Shown: positions 9,015 to 18,572, counted from the stretch's first letter. The stretch: 64,000 nt of DNA from Cryobacterium zongtaii (GCF_002909375.1 NZ_PPXD01000007.1:248001-312000), one strand, 5' to 3'. Notes: a model not told the origin generated them from the letters alone. Numbers and translations are program-made.

Positions 9015-10352
9015 CTACTGGCCGCGGATGATCTTGCGGAGCTTGGCCAGGCGCGCGGAGACGTCACGTTCATTGCCGTGTTCGGTGGGTGTGTAGTACT
9101 GCTTCCGGCGCAGTTCGGTGGGCAGATAGTCCTGCGTGAGAACGCCGAGCGCATCATCGTGCGGGTATTTGTAACCCTTGCCGTGGCCGAGGCGTTTGGC
9201 CCCCGGGTAGTGGGCGTCACGCAGGTGCTTGGGCACCCGGCCGGTGTTGCCGTTGCGCACGTCGGCGATGGCGGCGTCGAGGGCCATATAGGCGGAATTT
9301 GACTTGGGCGCGCAGGCCAGGTGCACCACGGCCTGGGCCAGGGGGATGCGGCCTTCCGGCATGCCGATGTATTGCACGGCGTCGGCGGCGGCTATCGCGA
9401 TGACCAGAGACTGCGGGTCGGCCATGCCGATGTCTTCGGAGGCGAGCACGATGATCCGGCGGCAGATGAATCGGGGATCCTCCCCGGCCTCGATCATCCG
9501 GGCAAGGTAGTGCAGGGACGCGTCGACATCCGACCCGCGCACCGACTTGATGAAGGCGCTGATCACGTCGTAATGTTCGTCACCGTTGCGGTCGTAGCGC
9601 AGCAGCGCCCGGTCGACCGCGAGCGAGACGATCTCGGTCGTGATGACGGGCTTCTCACCGTCAGCGGTCTCCGTGGTCGCGGCCGACACCGAAGCGGCCT
9701 CGAGCGCCGTGAGCGCCCGGCGGGCGTCGCCGGACGCGAGCCGGATGATTGCCCCGCGGGCCTCAGGGTCGAGCACGAACCTGTCGGCCAGGCCCCGCGG
9801 GTCGGTGACGGCGCGGTCCACGACGGTACCGAGGTCGTCGTCGCTGAGGGTCTCCAGAGTGAGCAGCAGAGACCTGGACAGCAGCGGCGAGATCACCGAG
9901 AAGGACGGGTTCTCGGTTGTGGCGGCCACGAGGATGATGATGCCGTTCTCCACCCCCGGCAACAGGGCGTCCTGCTGCGCCTTGCTGAACCGGTGGATCT
10001 CGTCGAGGAACAGCACGGTGGACAGGCCGTAGAGGTCCCGGCTGGTGCGGGCCTCGTCCATCACCTGGCGCACGTCCCGCACGCCGGCGGAGACGGCGGA
10101 GAGCTCAACGAAGCGGCGTCCGGAACTGTGCGCGATGGTCTGGGCGAGGGTGGTCTTGCCGGTTCCCGGAGGGCCCCACAGGATGACGGAGACCGAACCC
10201 TGCTCCCCCGTCTTGTCGTTGGCCAGGCTGACCAGCGGCGACCCCGGGGTAAGCAGGTGACGCTGCCCGGCAACCTCGGCCAGGCTCTTGGGGCGCATGC
10301 GCACCGCAAGCGGCGTCGCGCCGGTACGGAGGCCTGGTTGGACGGAAGACAT
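9015..10352 (-). CDS. rarA: Replication-associated recombination protein RarA (MgsA)
   Basis: AAA+ ATPase related to clamp loaders that acts at stalled forks. The 445-residue product has Walker A GPPGTGKTTL at about residues 60-69 and Walker B TVLFLDEIHRFSK. The C-terminal tetramerisation region has SAFIKSVRGSDVDASLHYLARMI in the antisense-free frame, a strong RarA signature. ATG 10352 is chosen; the open frame continues upstream but lacks conserved sequence. It is divergent from the cyclophilin gene and 233 bases upstream of rpsD. Confidence 0.95.
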   Translation of the reverse strand: MSSVQPGLRTGATPLAVRMRPKSLAEVAGQRHLLTPGSPLVSLANDKTGEQGSVSVILWGPPGTGKTTLAQTIAHSSGRRFVELSAVSAGVRDVRQVMDEARTSRDLYGLSTVLFLDEIHRFSKAQQDALLPGVENGIIILVAATTENPSFSVISPLLSRSLLLTLETLSDDDLGTVVDRAVTDPRGLADRFVLDPEARGAIIRLASGDARRALTALEAASVSAATTETADGEKPVITTEIVSLAVDRALLRYDRNGDEHYDVISAFIKSVRGSDVDASLHYLARMIEAGEDPRFICRRIIVLASEDIGMADPQSLVIAIAAADAVQYIGMPEGRIPLAQAVVHLACAPKSNSAYMALDAAIADVRNGNTGRVPKHLRDAHYPGAKRLGHGKGYKYPHDDALGVLTQDYLPTELRRKQYYTPTEHGNERDVSARLAKLRKIIRGQ

Positions 10353-10484
10353 GCGTCCAGCGTAGTTTGTGCCGCCGACGCCAATTTTCGCCGCCGCCCC
10401 CGCATGCGTAGAGTTCACAGTGACCCGGGCCGTGTTGCCCGACAAGCCCGATTTCCCGCCTCAGGCGGCACCTGGAGGATTCCC

Positions 10485-11291
10485 GTGGCACCTAACACCA
10501 AGCAGGAACGCGAGGCCCGCGGCCGCGCTCGCGCCTACCAGGCACGCAAGGCCGTGAACGAGCACCAGGTCAAGCGGCGCGTGCGCGACAACATCGTGGC
10601 CGGCAGCGTACTCGTGGTCGCGCTCATCGTGCTGGTCGGCGCCCAGATGTTCTACTTCGGCGGCGGCCCCGGCACTCCTGAACCCAGTGCTTCGGCTTCC
10701 GCGACGCCCACGGCCGAGCCCTCAGATTCGGTGACTCCGACCCCCGGCGCGAACGCGGGCGACGTTCCCTCGAGCGATCTGGCCGAGGGTCGGACCTGGA
10801 CCGGCACGCTCACCCTCAACGACATCGCACTCGGCGTCTCCCTCGACGGCGCCGCGGCGCCGCAAGCGGTCTCCTCGACCATCAGCCTCGCCGGATCCGG
10901 TTTCTACGATGACGTCACCTGCCACCGCCTGACCACGGGCGAAGGCTTTTCGGTATTGCAGTGCGGTGACCCCACCGGCGACGGAACCGGTGGACCCAAT
11001 TACTACTACGGCCCGGTCGAGAATGCTCCGGCCGACAACGTCTATCCGGCCGGCACCATCGCCATGGCGAGGTCCAGCGATCCGTACAGCATGGGCAGCC
11101 AGTTCTTCATCGTCTACGGCGATACGGAGATTCCTGCTGGAGCGGACGGTTCCGGTTACTCGGTCATCGGCACCGTCACCTCCGGACTGGACCAGCTCGT
11201 CAGCCAGATCGCCGACGCCGGGGTCGAGGACGGCTCGGCGGACGGCGCTCCCGTGGTTCCGACCACCATCACCTCCTTCACCGTTCAGTAA
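10485..11291 (+). CDS. Membrane-anchored cyclophilin-type peptidyl-prolyl isomerase
   Basis: Catalyses cis-trans isomerisation of Xaa-Pro bonds, here probably on the outer face of the membrane. The 268 residues comprise a basic cytoplasmic N-terminus, one hydrophobic helix (NIVAGSVLVVALIVLVGAQMF, about 37-57), a Ser/Thr/Pro/Ala-rich linker to about residue 95, and a cyclophilin domain. The domain shows FYDDVTCHRL, YPAGTIAMAR and MGSQFFIVYGD. The usual catalytic Arg of FHR is retained as CHR. GTG 10485 has GGAGG 7 bases upstream. The position near rel matches the mycobacterial ppiB neighbourhood. Confidence 0.92.
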   Translation: MAPNTKQEREARGRARAYQARKAVNEHQVKRRVRDNIVAGSVLVVALIVLVGAQMFYFGGGPGTPEPSASASATPTAEPSDSVTPTPGANAGDVPSSDLAEGRTWTGTLTLNDIALGVSLDGAAAPQAVSSTISLAGSGFYDDVTCHRLTTGEGFSVLQCGDPTGDGTGGPNYYYGPVENAPADNVYPAGTIAMARSSDPYSMGSQFFIVYGDTEIPAGADGSGYSVIGTVTSGLDQLVSQIADAGVEDGSADGAPVVPTTITSFTVQ

Positions 11292-11465
11292 CCACGGTAG
11301 AAATCAGCTCGGAGAGACCAGTTCGGTCGTTTCCGCCGAACGACGGGCACGCTTGCAATAAGCTTGTGCGCGTATTGGCTTGTGCCAGTACTGGCTCGTT
11401 CAGGGATTCGCCCGCTGCAGTACTTCACTGCTCGGGGAATCAACCAGATCATTAAGGTGAGGCTC

Positions 11466-12698
11466 TTGACTACGACAGATCAGCAACCATGGGGTCGCGT
11501 AGACGAAACCGGCACGGTTTACGTGCGCGAAGCAGACGGCGAACGTGCCGTCGGCCAGTATCCCGACGCGACACCTGAAGAGGCACTCGCCTACTTCGAA
11601 CGCAAGTACGTGGAGCTGAACGGACAGGTCACCCTGCTCGAACAGCGCGCGAAGGGAGGGGCGCCGGCCGCGGATATCGCCAAGTCGGTCGCGAACCTGT
11701 CGAAGTCGGTTGCAACGGCAAACGCCGTCGGCAACCTCGCCGCCCTCGCCGAGCGCCTCGGCGCTTTGGGTGGCACGGTCACCGAGCTCACCGAGCAGCA
11801 GGGTGTCGAGGCCAAGGCCGCCAGCGCTGCAGCCCTCGCGGAGCGGGCTGCCATCGTTGAAGAGGCCGAACGCCTCGCCGCCGAAGACCCGGCCAAGACG
11901 CAGTGGAAGCAGACCAGCGCTGCACTCGACGCGCTGTTCGCCAAGTGGCAAGCCCACCAGCACGACGCACCGCGCATCCCCAAGGGCGAGGCGAACGAGC
12001 TCTGGAAGCGGTTCCGTGCGGCTCGCACCACTATCGAGCAGAACCGCAAGGCGTTCTTCGCCGAACTCGACAGCGCTCACAAGGATGTACGGAACCGCAA
12101 GCAGCAGCTCATCGAGAAGGCCGAGGCGCTGGCACCCCAGGGTGCCGACGGCATCCCCGCCTACCGAAACCTGCTCGAGGACTGGAAGGCCGCCGGCCGC
12201 TCCGGCAAGAAGCAGGACGACGCCATGTGGGCCAAGTTCAAGGCCGCCGGCGACGTGCTCTACTCGGTGAAGAGCGAGATCGACGCGCAGGACAACGAAG
12301 AGTTCTCCGCCAACCTGGTCGTCAAGCTCGACCTGCTCACCGAGGCCGAGACGCTGCTCACCGAGACCGACCGGGTCAAGGCCCGCGAGCTGCTCAGCTC
12401 GGTGCAGCGCCGCTGGGACGCCGCAGGCAAGGTCCCCCGCGACCAGGTCAAGCCCGTCGAGGAGCGCATGCGCAAGGTGGAAGCGGCCGTGCGGAAGCTC
12501 GACGACGACCACTGGAAGCGCAACAACCCCGAGACCAAGGCCCGCGCCGAAGGCCTCGCCGGTCAGCTGCACGACGCGATCGCCAAGCTCGAGGCCGAGC
12601 TGGCCGCCGCGCAGGAGACCAAGGACGCCCGCAAGATCAAGGACGCGACCGAGGCGCTCGAGACCCGTAAGGCCTGGCTGAAGGCCATCGGCCAGTAA
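11466..12698 (+). CDS. DUF349 domain-containing protein
   Basis: A roughly 410-residue, highly helical, charged protein. The N-terminal segment (QPWGRVDETGTVYVREADGE) is typical of actinobacterial DUF349 proteins. Repeated DUF349 units follow, each with a W-K/R-x pattern such as KTQWKQTSAALDALFAKW, NRKAFFAELDSAHKDVRNRK and RRWDAAGKVPRDQV. Biochemical function is unknown. The start is uncertain: TTG 11466 has AAGGTGAGG just upstream, and GTG 11457 is an alternative. It is downstream of the cyclophilin gene by about 170 bases and ends before a strong terminator. Confidence 0.85.
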   Translation: MTTTDQQPWGRVDETGTVYVREADGERAVGQYPDATPEEALAYFERKYVELNGQVTLLEQRAKGGAPAADIAKSVANLSKSVATANAVGNLAALAERLGALGGTVTELTEQQGVEAKAASAAALAERAAIVEEAERLAAEDPAKTQWKQTSAALDALFAKWQAHQHDAPRIPKGEANELWKRFRAARTTIEQNRKAFFAELDSAHKDVRNRKQQLIEKAEALAPQGADGIPAYRNLLEDWKAAGRSGKKQDDAMWAKFKAAGDVLYSVKSEIDAQDNEEFSANLVVKLDLLTEAETLLTETDRVKARELLSSVQRRWDAAGKVPRDQVKPVEERMRKVEAAVRKLDDDHWKRNNPETKARAEGLAGQLHDAIAKLEAELAAAQETKDARKIKDATEALETRKAWLKAIGQ

Positions 12699-12729
12699 CG
12701 ACTCGCTGCACGGGAGTAACTACCCACAC

Positions 12730-12777
12730 CCGAAACGGGATCGGGAATCTGTCCACAGATTCCCGATCCCGTTTCGG
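12730..12777 (+). terminator. Very stable hairpin after the DUF349 gene
   Basis: Two perfectly complementary 22-base arms (12730-12751 and 12756-12777) with a 4-base loop (tcca), beginning 32 bases after the DUF349 stop. There is no T-run, so termination may be by stem stability alone or the element may be an RNA 3'-end stabiliser. It also lies 31 bases before the AbiEi-like gene. Confidence 0.75.
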
Positions 12778-12807
12778 CGTCTGCCGGCGACTCCGCAGGC
12801 TGGAAGC

Positions 12808-13377
12808 ATGACTCCCTTGCTTCCTGCCGCGCTCACCACGGCCGACCTTCCGCTCGCCGAACTGAACTGTGCCCGCCTCGACGGTGAGCTGTTCCCGCTC
12901 GCCGGGGCGTGGTGTCCGGTCGACGCCCACGACGGCCCGGAGACCCGGGGCGAGGCGCTCACCTCGGTCGCGCCGAGCCGGGCCGCCGCCGAGCGGATGA
13001 GCGCCGCCTGGATCTATGGCCTGGCCGCCGAACCTGACCCCCATCAGTTCTGCATCGACATGACCGCGCGTGCCCGCAAGCCCGTCGAGACGAGGACCCA
13101 GCTCCGCGAGGTGCGCCTCGGCCGCGACGACACGAGGGTGCTGGGTCGACAACTCGTCACCACTCCCCTGCGGACGGCCATCGACCTTGCCCGCTGGGGC
13201 CGCTCACCCGAGTGCCGCGCAGACACGGCGCTGCTGGCGGCGCTGCTGGCCTATGACGGACCAGTCGATCCGCACGCCGACGAACAGGCGCTCGCCGGTC
13301 GACGGGGAGTCTCGTTCAGCCGCAGGGCGGCCGCCCAGCTACGGGAAGCGCGCCGGCTGAACCTCAGCCGTCGCTGA
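12808..13377 (+). CDS. AbiEi-like orphan antitoxin / hypothetical protein
   Basis: A 189-residue protein without signal peptide or membrane segment. The segment VTTPLRTAIDLAR (about residues 117-129) is characteristic of the C-terminal domain of AbiEi-type type IV antitoxins and related DUF559-linked proteins. The N-terminal region contains AAWIYGLA, often seen where these proteins follow a winged helix. The usual N-terminal winged helix seems reduced. No AbiEii nucleotidyltransferase toxin lies beside it. Its 3' end overlaps the 3' end of rel by 14 bases on the opposite strand. Function is unknown; the family call is by motif only. Confidence 0.6.
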   Translation: MTPLLPAALTTADLPLAELNCARLDGELFPLAGAWCPVDAHDGPETRGEALTSVAPSRAAAERMSAAWIYGLAAEPDPHQFCIDMTARARKPVETRTQLREVRLGRDDTRVLGRQLVTTPLRTAIDLARWGRSPECRADTALLAALLAYDGPVDPHADEQALAGRRGVSFSRRAAAQLREARRLNLSRR

Positions 13378-15616
13378 CCCTGTAGACGTCGTACACGGCG
13401 TCGATGCGGCGCACCGCGTTCAGCACCCTGTCGAGGTGGGTAGTGTCGCCCATCTCGAACACGAACCGGCTGATCGCCAGCCGGTCACTGGAGGTGTGCA
13501 CCGTCGCCGAGAGGATGTTGACGTGGTGTTCCGACAACACTCTGGTGACATCCGAGAGCAAGCCGGAGCGGTCGAGGGCCTCGATCTGGATTTGCACGAG
13601 GAACAGGCTCTTCGAGGTCGGCGCCCAGTCGACGTCGATCATCCGCTCGGGTTCCTTGAGCAGTTCCTGCACGTTGTGGCAGTCGAATTGGTGCACAGAC
13701 ACACCGGAACCGCGGGTGATGAAACCCACGATCTTGTCGCCGGGAACCGGGGTGCAGCAGCGTGCCAGCTTGACGAGGATGTCGGGGGCGCCGCGCACCA
13801 GGATCCCGGAGTCGTTGTTGCGCAGCGTCTGGGTACGGCCATTGGGGGTGAACGGCAGGTCCGTCGCGTCGCTCTCCTCCACGCTCTGCAGCGTGGCGAC
13901 GACCTTCTCCAGCACGGACTGCGTCGACACGTGCCCTTCACCGACGGCGGCGTAGAGCGCCGAGACGTCTTCGTACCGCATCACGGCGGCGACCTCGGCG
14001 AAGGAGTCCTGGTTCATCAGCTTCTGCAGCGGCAGGTTCTGCTTGCGCATGGCCCTGGCGATGGCGTCGCGGCCCTGTTCGATGGCCTCGTCGCGGCGTT
14101 CCTTGGTAAACCACTGGCGAATCTTGTTGCGCGCCCTGGGGCTCTTGACGAAGTTCAGCCAGTCCTGGCTCGGACCCGAGTCCGGGTTCTTGGAGGTGAA
14201 GACCTCCACGACGTCGCCGGTGCTGAGCGAGCTCTCCAGAGGTACGAGCCGTCCGTTGACCTTGGCGCCCATGGTGCGGTGGCCCACCTCGGTGTGCACG
14301 GCGTAAGCGAAGTCCACTGGCGTCGCGTCGGCGGGCAGGCCGATCACGCGGCCCTTGGGCGTGAAGACGTAGACCTCCTTGGCGCCGATCTCGTAGCGCA
14401 GGGAGTCGAGGAACTCGTTGGGGTCGGCCGTTTCGGCCTGCCAATCGGAAATATGTGCCAGCCAGGCCATATCGGTGTCGCTCTGCGGGCCGGGGCCGGA
14501 GCTCTTGCCGTTGACCTGTTCCTTGTACTTCCAGTGCGAGGCGACGCCGTACTCGGCACGCTCGTGCATCTCCTGGGTACGGATCTGGATCTCGACCGGG
14601 CGGCCACTCGGGCCGAGCACGGTGGTGTGCAGCGACTGGTACAGGTTGAATTTGGGGGTGGCGATGTAGTCCTTGAAGCGACCGGGCAGCGGAGTCCACC
14701 GCGCGTGGATGGCGCCGAGGACCGCGTAACAGTCCCGCACCGAGTTCACAAGGACCCGGATGCCGACGAGGTCGTAGATCTCGTCGAACTCGCGGCCGCG
14801 CACGACCATTTTCTGGTAGATCGAGTAGTACTGCTTGGGCCGTCCGGCCACCTTGCCGCGGATGCGCGCGGCCTTGAGATCGTCGTTGATCGCGTCGATG
14901 ACGTACTGCACGAATTCTTCGCGCTGCGGGGTGCGCTGCTTGACGAGGCTCTCGATCTCGGCGTACAGCTTCGGGTAGAGCACCCCGAAAGAGAGATCCT
15001 CGAGTTCCCACTTGATGGTCTGGATTCCCAGGCGGTGGGCCAGCGGGGCGTAGATCTCGAGGGTCTCGGTGGCCTTGCGGGTCGCGGACTCAGCCGGCAC
15101 GAAGCCCCAGGTGCGGGCGTTGTGCAGACGGTCGGCCAGTTTGATGATCAGCACCCGGATGTCCTTGGACATCGCGACGATCATCTTGCGGACAGTCTCG
15201 GCCTGAGTGCTGTCGCCGTACTTCACCTTGTCGAGCTTGGTGACGCCGTCCACGAGCATGGTGATCTCGTCGCCGAAGTCGGCGCGCAACTCATCGAGGG
15301 TGTAGTCGGTGTCCTCGACTGTGTCGTGCAACAGGGCAGCTGCCACGGTCTTGGGACCGATCCCGAGGTCGGCCAGGATCTGGGCGACCGCGACGGGATG
15401 GGTGATGTACGGCTCGCCGCTGCGACGTTTCTGGCCCTCGTGGGCCCGCTCAGCGGCCGCGTACGCCCGTTCGATGATCGACAGATCCACCTTGGGATGG
15501 TGCGTGCGCACCGTCTTCAGCAGCGTGTCGACGGCACCGACAGGCTGCGCCCTGGAGAAGATACGCGGCACCAGACGACGCAGTGACGCGGCGGATGGCG
15601 TGGTGGTTTCTGTCAT
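13364..15616 (-). CDS. rel: Bifunctional (p)ppGpp synthetase/hydrolase Rel
   Basis: Makes and degrades the alarmone (p)ppGpp on starved ribosomes. The 750 residues are full length for a long RSH protein. The HD hydrolase has ITHPVAVAQ and LLHDTVEDT (His73, His97, Asp98). The synthetase has RFKDYIATPKFNLYQSLHTTV, and the TGS domain begins at EVYVFTPKGRVIGLPADATP. The C-terminal ACT domain reads LSDVTRVLSEHHVNILSATV. Hydrolase and synthetase residues appear intact, so it should be bifunctional. ATG 15616 is preceded by GGGAGTGAGG on the minus strand. It is downstream of secF by 96 bases, as in mycobacteria. Confidence 0.97.
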   Translation of the reverse strand: MTETTTPSAASLRRLVPRIFSRAQPVGAVDTLLKTVRTHHPKVDLSIIERAYAAAERAHEGQKRRSGEPYITHPVAVAQILADLGIGPKTVAAALLHDTVEDTDYTLDELRADFGDEITMLVDGVTKLDKVKYGDSTQAETVRKMIVAMSKDIRVLIIKLADRLHNARTWGFVPAESATRKATETLEIYAPLAHRLGIQTIKWELEDLSFGVLYPKLYAEIESLVKQRTPQREEFVQYVIDAINDDLKAARIRGKVAGRPKQYYSIYQKMVVRGREFDEIYDLVGIRVLVNSVRDCYAVLGAIHARWTPLPGRFKDYIATPKFNLYQSLHTTVLGPSGRPVEIQIRTQEMHERAEYGVASHWKYKEQVNGKSSGPGPQSDTDMAWLAHISDWQAETADPNEFLDSLRYEIGAKEVYVFTPKGRVIGLPADATPVDFAYAVHTEVGHRTMGAKVNGRLVPLESSLSTGDVVEVFTSKNPDSGPSQDWLNFVKSPRARNKIRQWFTKERRDEAIEQGRDAIARAMRKQNLPLQKLMNQDSFAEVAAVMRYEDVSALYAAVGEGHVSTQSVLEKVVATLQSVEESDATDLPFTPNGRTQTLRNNDSGILVRGAPDILVKLARCCTPVPGDKIVGFITRGSGVSVHQFDCHNVQELLKEPERMIDVDWAPTSKSLFLVQIQIEALDRSGLLSDVTRVLSEHHVNILSATVHTSSDRLAISRFVFEMGDTTHLDRVLNAVRRIDAVYDVYRVSDG

Positions 15617-15623
15617 CTCGTTA

Positions 15624-15672
15624 CCTCACTCCCTGGGGCCAATTATCCCTGTACTAACGGATAAACGGTAAA
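15624..15672 (-). promoter_or_regulatory. Candidate rel promoter and RBS
   Basis: On the minus strand a GATAAT -10-like hexamer (15642-15647) lies about 26 bases before the rel start and is followed by GGGAGTGAGG (15624-15633). The -35 is unclear (TTTACC with a long 19-base spacer is the nearest). Confidence 0.3.
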
Positions 15673-15712
15673 CCGAGGGACGCTGTCGGGTATTCCCGGC
15701 GGGCGAACCGGC

Positions 15713-16747
15713 TCACGCGGGAACGTCCGCGCGGGCCGCATCCGTGCCGGCGACCGACGAGGTACCGGTGGCCTTGGCCCGCAGGGCCAGGGCCTTCTTG
15801 TCGCGCTTGCGGATCTCCGGCTCGTTCTCGCGCAGCTGGGCGTAGAGCGGGGCGGCGATGAAGATCGTGGAGTATGTACCCACGATCATTCCGATTAGCA
15901 AGGCCAGGGAGATGTCCTGCAGGGTTCCCGCACCCAGCACGAACGCACCGATGACGAGGATCGAGGCGACCGGGAGGACTGCGACGATCGAGGTGTTGAT
16001 CGAGCGCACCAGGGTCTGGTTGACCGCGAGGTTGACCGAGTCGGCGAACGTGCGCCGGGATTCTGGCCCGTCTTCGGTCGTGTTCTCGCGGATCTTGTCG
16101 AACACCACCACGGTGTCGTACAGCGAGTAGCCCAGGATCGTGAGGAAGCCGATCACGGCCGCCGGAGTGATCTCGAAGCCGGTGATGCCGTAGAAACCCG
16201 CGGTGATGACGAGGTCGTGCAACAGGGCGACCATGGCGGCGGCGGCCATTTTCCAGGTGCGGAAGTACAGGGCCATCACCGCGCCGGCGAGCACCAGGAA
16301 GGTGAGCAGTGCGCGGATGGCGGAGCCGGTGATGTCCTGGCCCCAGGACGGGCCGATGAACGAGGACGTGACCTTCGCCGCGTCGACGCTGTATGCGGTG
16401 GCGAGAGCGGCGCGTACTTCCCGGCTCTCGGTGTCGCTGAGCTGGTCGGTCTGCACGCGGATGCTGTCGCTGCCGACGACGGACACCTTGGGCACGGCTT
16501 CGGGCACCACCTCGGTGACCGCGGTGGATGCCGCATCCTGGTCCTCGGTGGAGATCTCGGAGAGGACGAACTCGGAGCCGCCGGTGAACTCGATGCCGAA
16601 CGTGAACCCACCGCGGAGGACCGGACCGAGGATCGCGATCAGGATCATGACCGCGGCGACCGAGTACCAGACCTTACGACGTCCGACGATGTTGTAGGAG
16701 AGCTTGCCGGTGTGCAGATCGTTGCCGAACTGGTTGAAGCTGGCCAT
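15713..16747 (-). CDS. secF: Protein translocase subunit SecF
   Basis: Inner-membrane partner of SecD that uses the proton gradient to pull preproteins through SecYEG. The 344 residues include a first transmembrane helix (VWYSVAAVMILIAILGPVLRGG), the signature FGIEFTGGSEF, a periplasmic-type domain, then five helices with DLVITAGFYGITGFEITPAAV and LGYSLYDTVVVFDKIREN. The ATG at 16747 overlaps the secD TAA by one base (TAATG), indicating coupled translation. The C-terminal tail is charged and Ala-rich. Confidence 0.97.
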   Translation of the reverse strand: MASFNQFGNDLHTGKLSYNIVGRRKVWYSVAAVMILIAILGPVLRGGFTFGIEFTGGSEFVLSEISTEDQDAASTAVTEVVPEAVPKVSVVGSDSIRVQTDQLSDTESREVRAALATAYSVDAAKVTSSFIGPSWGQDITGSAIRALLTFLVLAGAVMALYFRTWKMAAAAMVALLHDLVITAGFYGITGFEITPAAVIGFLTILGYSLYDTVVVFDKIRENTTEDGPESRRTFADSVNLAVNQTLVRSINTSIVAVLPVASILVIGAFVLGAGTLQDISLALLIGMIVGTYSTIFIAAPLYAQLRENEPEIRKRDKKALALRAKATGTSSVAGTDAARADVPA

Positions 16748-18507
16748 TAGGAATCCTTCCCATCGGTCGACTTACTGGAGCCGGAACCGACGAGCTCAGC
16801 CGCCTTGCGTTCGGCGATGGTCTGGCGCTTTGCGGCCTCCTTGCTGGAGGACGGCGACTTGCGTGACGCCACCTCCACGGAGGGCTGGAACCGGGCGCGT
16901 CCGCGGTAGACGGCGCCGAGTGCCCGCGGGTCGAGTCCACTGAGCTTGTGCCCATCTCCGAAGAACTTGGTGCGGGCGAGCAGCTGCAGCATCGGATGGG
17001 TGAACATCGCCACGACCAGGAGGTCGACCAGGGTGGTCAGTCCCAGGGTCAGGGCGAAACCGCGCACGTTACCGACGGCCAGGATGAACAGAACCGCCGC
17101 GGCGAGGAAGTTGACGGTGTCGGAGGCGATGATGGTGCGGATCGCGCGGCGCCAGCCGGATTCCACCGCGGACACCAGTCCCCTGCCGTCGCGGAGCTCG
17201 TCGCGCACCCGCTCGAAGTAGACGATGAACGAGTCAGCGGTGATACCGATGGCCACGATGAGACCGGCCACACCGGCCAGGGAGAGGCGGTACCCCTCAC
17301 GCCAGGACAACAGAGTGATCAGCAGGTAGGTGATCACGCCAGCCACGATGAGCGACGCGACAGTGACCAGCCCGAGGAGGCGGTACTGGATGAGGGAGTA
17401 GAGCACGACCAGGATCAGGCCGATCAGTCCCGCGATGAGGCCGCTCTGCAGCTGGGTCGAACCGAGGGTTGCCGAGATGGTGTCCTGGCTCTGCACGGTG
17501 AAGCTGATCGGCAGGGCGCCGAACTTGAGCTGGTCGGCGAGGGCCTTGGAGGTGTCCTGGTCGAACGAGCCGGTGATCTGGGGCTTGCCGTCGGTGATCA
17601 CGGCCAGCGTGCGCGGAGCGGAGATGACGCTGCCGTCCAGCACGATGGCGAACTGGTTCTGCGCGCCCTGGAGGCCGCTCAGGCGCGTCGTCACGTCGGC
17701 GAACGACTCGGTGCCGGTGCGGTCGAAGACGATGTTGACGGCCCATTCGCCGGTGGTTGCACCGCTCTGCGTGGTGACCTGCCCGTTGGTGGCGTCGGAG
17801 ATGTTCTCGCCGCTCACCTCGACCGGGCCGAGGATGTACTTGATCGAACCATCGCTCTCGCAGGTGATCAGCGGCTGATCGGCCGGTGCCACAATGCTGG
17901 TGTCGATGTCGCTGCACTGGAAGGAATCGAACTGCGCCTGCAGGTCGGGGGTGATGTTGTTCAGGTCGCTCGCGTCGGTGGGCGCGACGGCCGGAGTCTC
18001 GGCGGCCGGAGTCTCGGCGGCCGGGGACTCTGCGGCCGGATCTGCCGCGGCATCCGTCGCCGGGTCGGTGGCCTCGTCGGTTGAACCGTCTGCGCCGACA
18101 CTGTCTTCAGTGGGCGCTGAAGCCACCAGGACCGGTCGGAACTCGAGCTTTGCCGAGGACTGGATGCGGTTCAGGGTGGCGTCGTCAGGCGTTCCGGGAA
18201 TGGAGACGACGATGTTCTGTCCACCCTGGGTGTTGATCTCCGACTCGGAGACTCCGGCGGAGTCGATCCGCTGCCGGATGATCGACACCGCCTGGTTGAG
18301 CTGTTCAGACGAAACCGTCTGGCCGGACTCGAGCTTGGGGGCCAGGATGATCTGGGTGCCACCCTCGAGGTCGAGCGCCAGCTTCGGCGTCCACGAACCG
18401 CCGCCGGTGAGAACGCCGGCTCCGTTCAGAGCGATGAGACCGACGATGATCACGCCAAGCCAGGTCAGGGAGCGCCAGGCCTTCTTGGTCGGAGACGACT
18501 TAGCCAC
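16747..18507 (-). CDS. secD: Protein translocase subunit SecD
   Basis: RND-fold subunit of the SecDF-YajC export motor. The 586-residue product starts at GTG 18507 and has an N-terminal helix (SLTWLGVIIVGLIALNGAGV). LALDLEGGTQIILAP carries the SecD D1 motif, followed by a large extracytoplasmic region, then five transmembrane helices with GLIVAIGITADSFIVYFERVRDE. An Ala/Pro/Glu/Asp-rich insert sits at about residues 135-205, with repeated AAETPA units; similar low-complexity inserts occur in other actinobacterial SecD proteins. It is in an operon with yajC and secF. Confidence 0.96.
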   Translation of the reverse strand: MAKSSPTKKAWRSLTWLGVIIVGLIALNGAGVLTGGGSWTPKLALDLEGGTQIILAPKLESGQTVSSEQLNQAVSIIRQRIDSAGVSESEINTQGGQNIVVSIPGTPDDATLNRIQSSAKLEFRPVLVASAPTEDSVGADGSTDEATDPATDAAADPAAESPAAETPAAETPAVAPTDASDLNNITPDLQAQFDSFQCSDIDTSIVAPADQPLITCESDGSIKYILGPVEVSGENISDATNGQVTTQSGATTGEWAVNIVFDRTGTESFADVTTRLSGLQGAQNQFAIVLDGSVISAPRTLAVITDGKPQITGSFDQDTSKALADQLKFGALPISFTVQSQDTISATLGSTQLQSGLIAGLIGLILVVLYSLIQYRLLGLVTVASLIVAGVITYLLITLLSWREGYRLSLAGVAGLIVAIGITADSFIVYFERVRDELRDGRGLVSAVESGWRRAIRTIIASDTVNFLAAAVLFILAVGNVRGFALTLGLTTLVDLLVVAMFTHPMLQLLARTKFFGDGHKLSGLDPRALGAVYRGRARFQPSVEVASRKSPSSSKEAAKRQTIAERKAAELVGSGSSKSTDGKDS

Positions 18508-18572
18508 CTATTGAACTCAGCTTTCTATTGCTCGTGCTGCGCGACCGAAGCCGCGCAGCCGGAGTGGGTGTG

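Noticed and set aside
9321-10484. Upstream extension of the cyclophilin frame antisense to rarA
   Set aside because: No conserved sequence and no RBS; the GTG with GGAGG at 10485 is the real start.
13436-15586. 716-codon plus-strand open frame antisense to rel
   Set aside because: Translation is low-complexity (VVD, GHD-rich) with no domains and mirrors the rel coding frame; typical GC-rich shadow.
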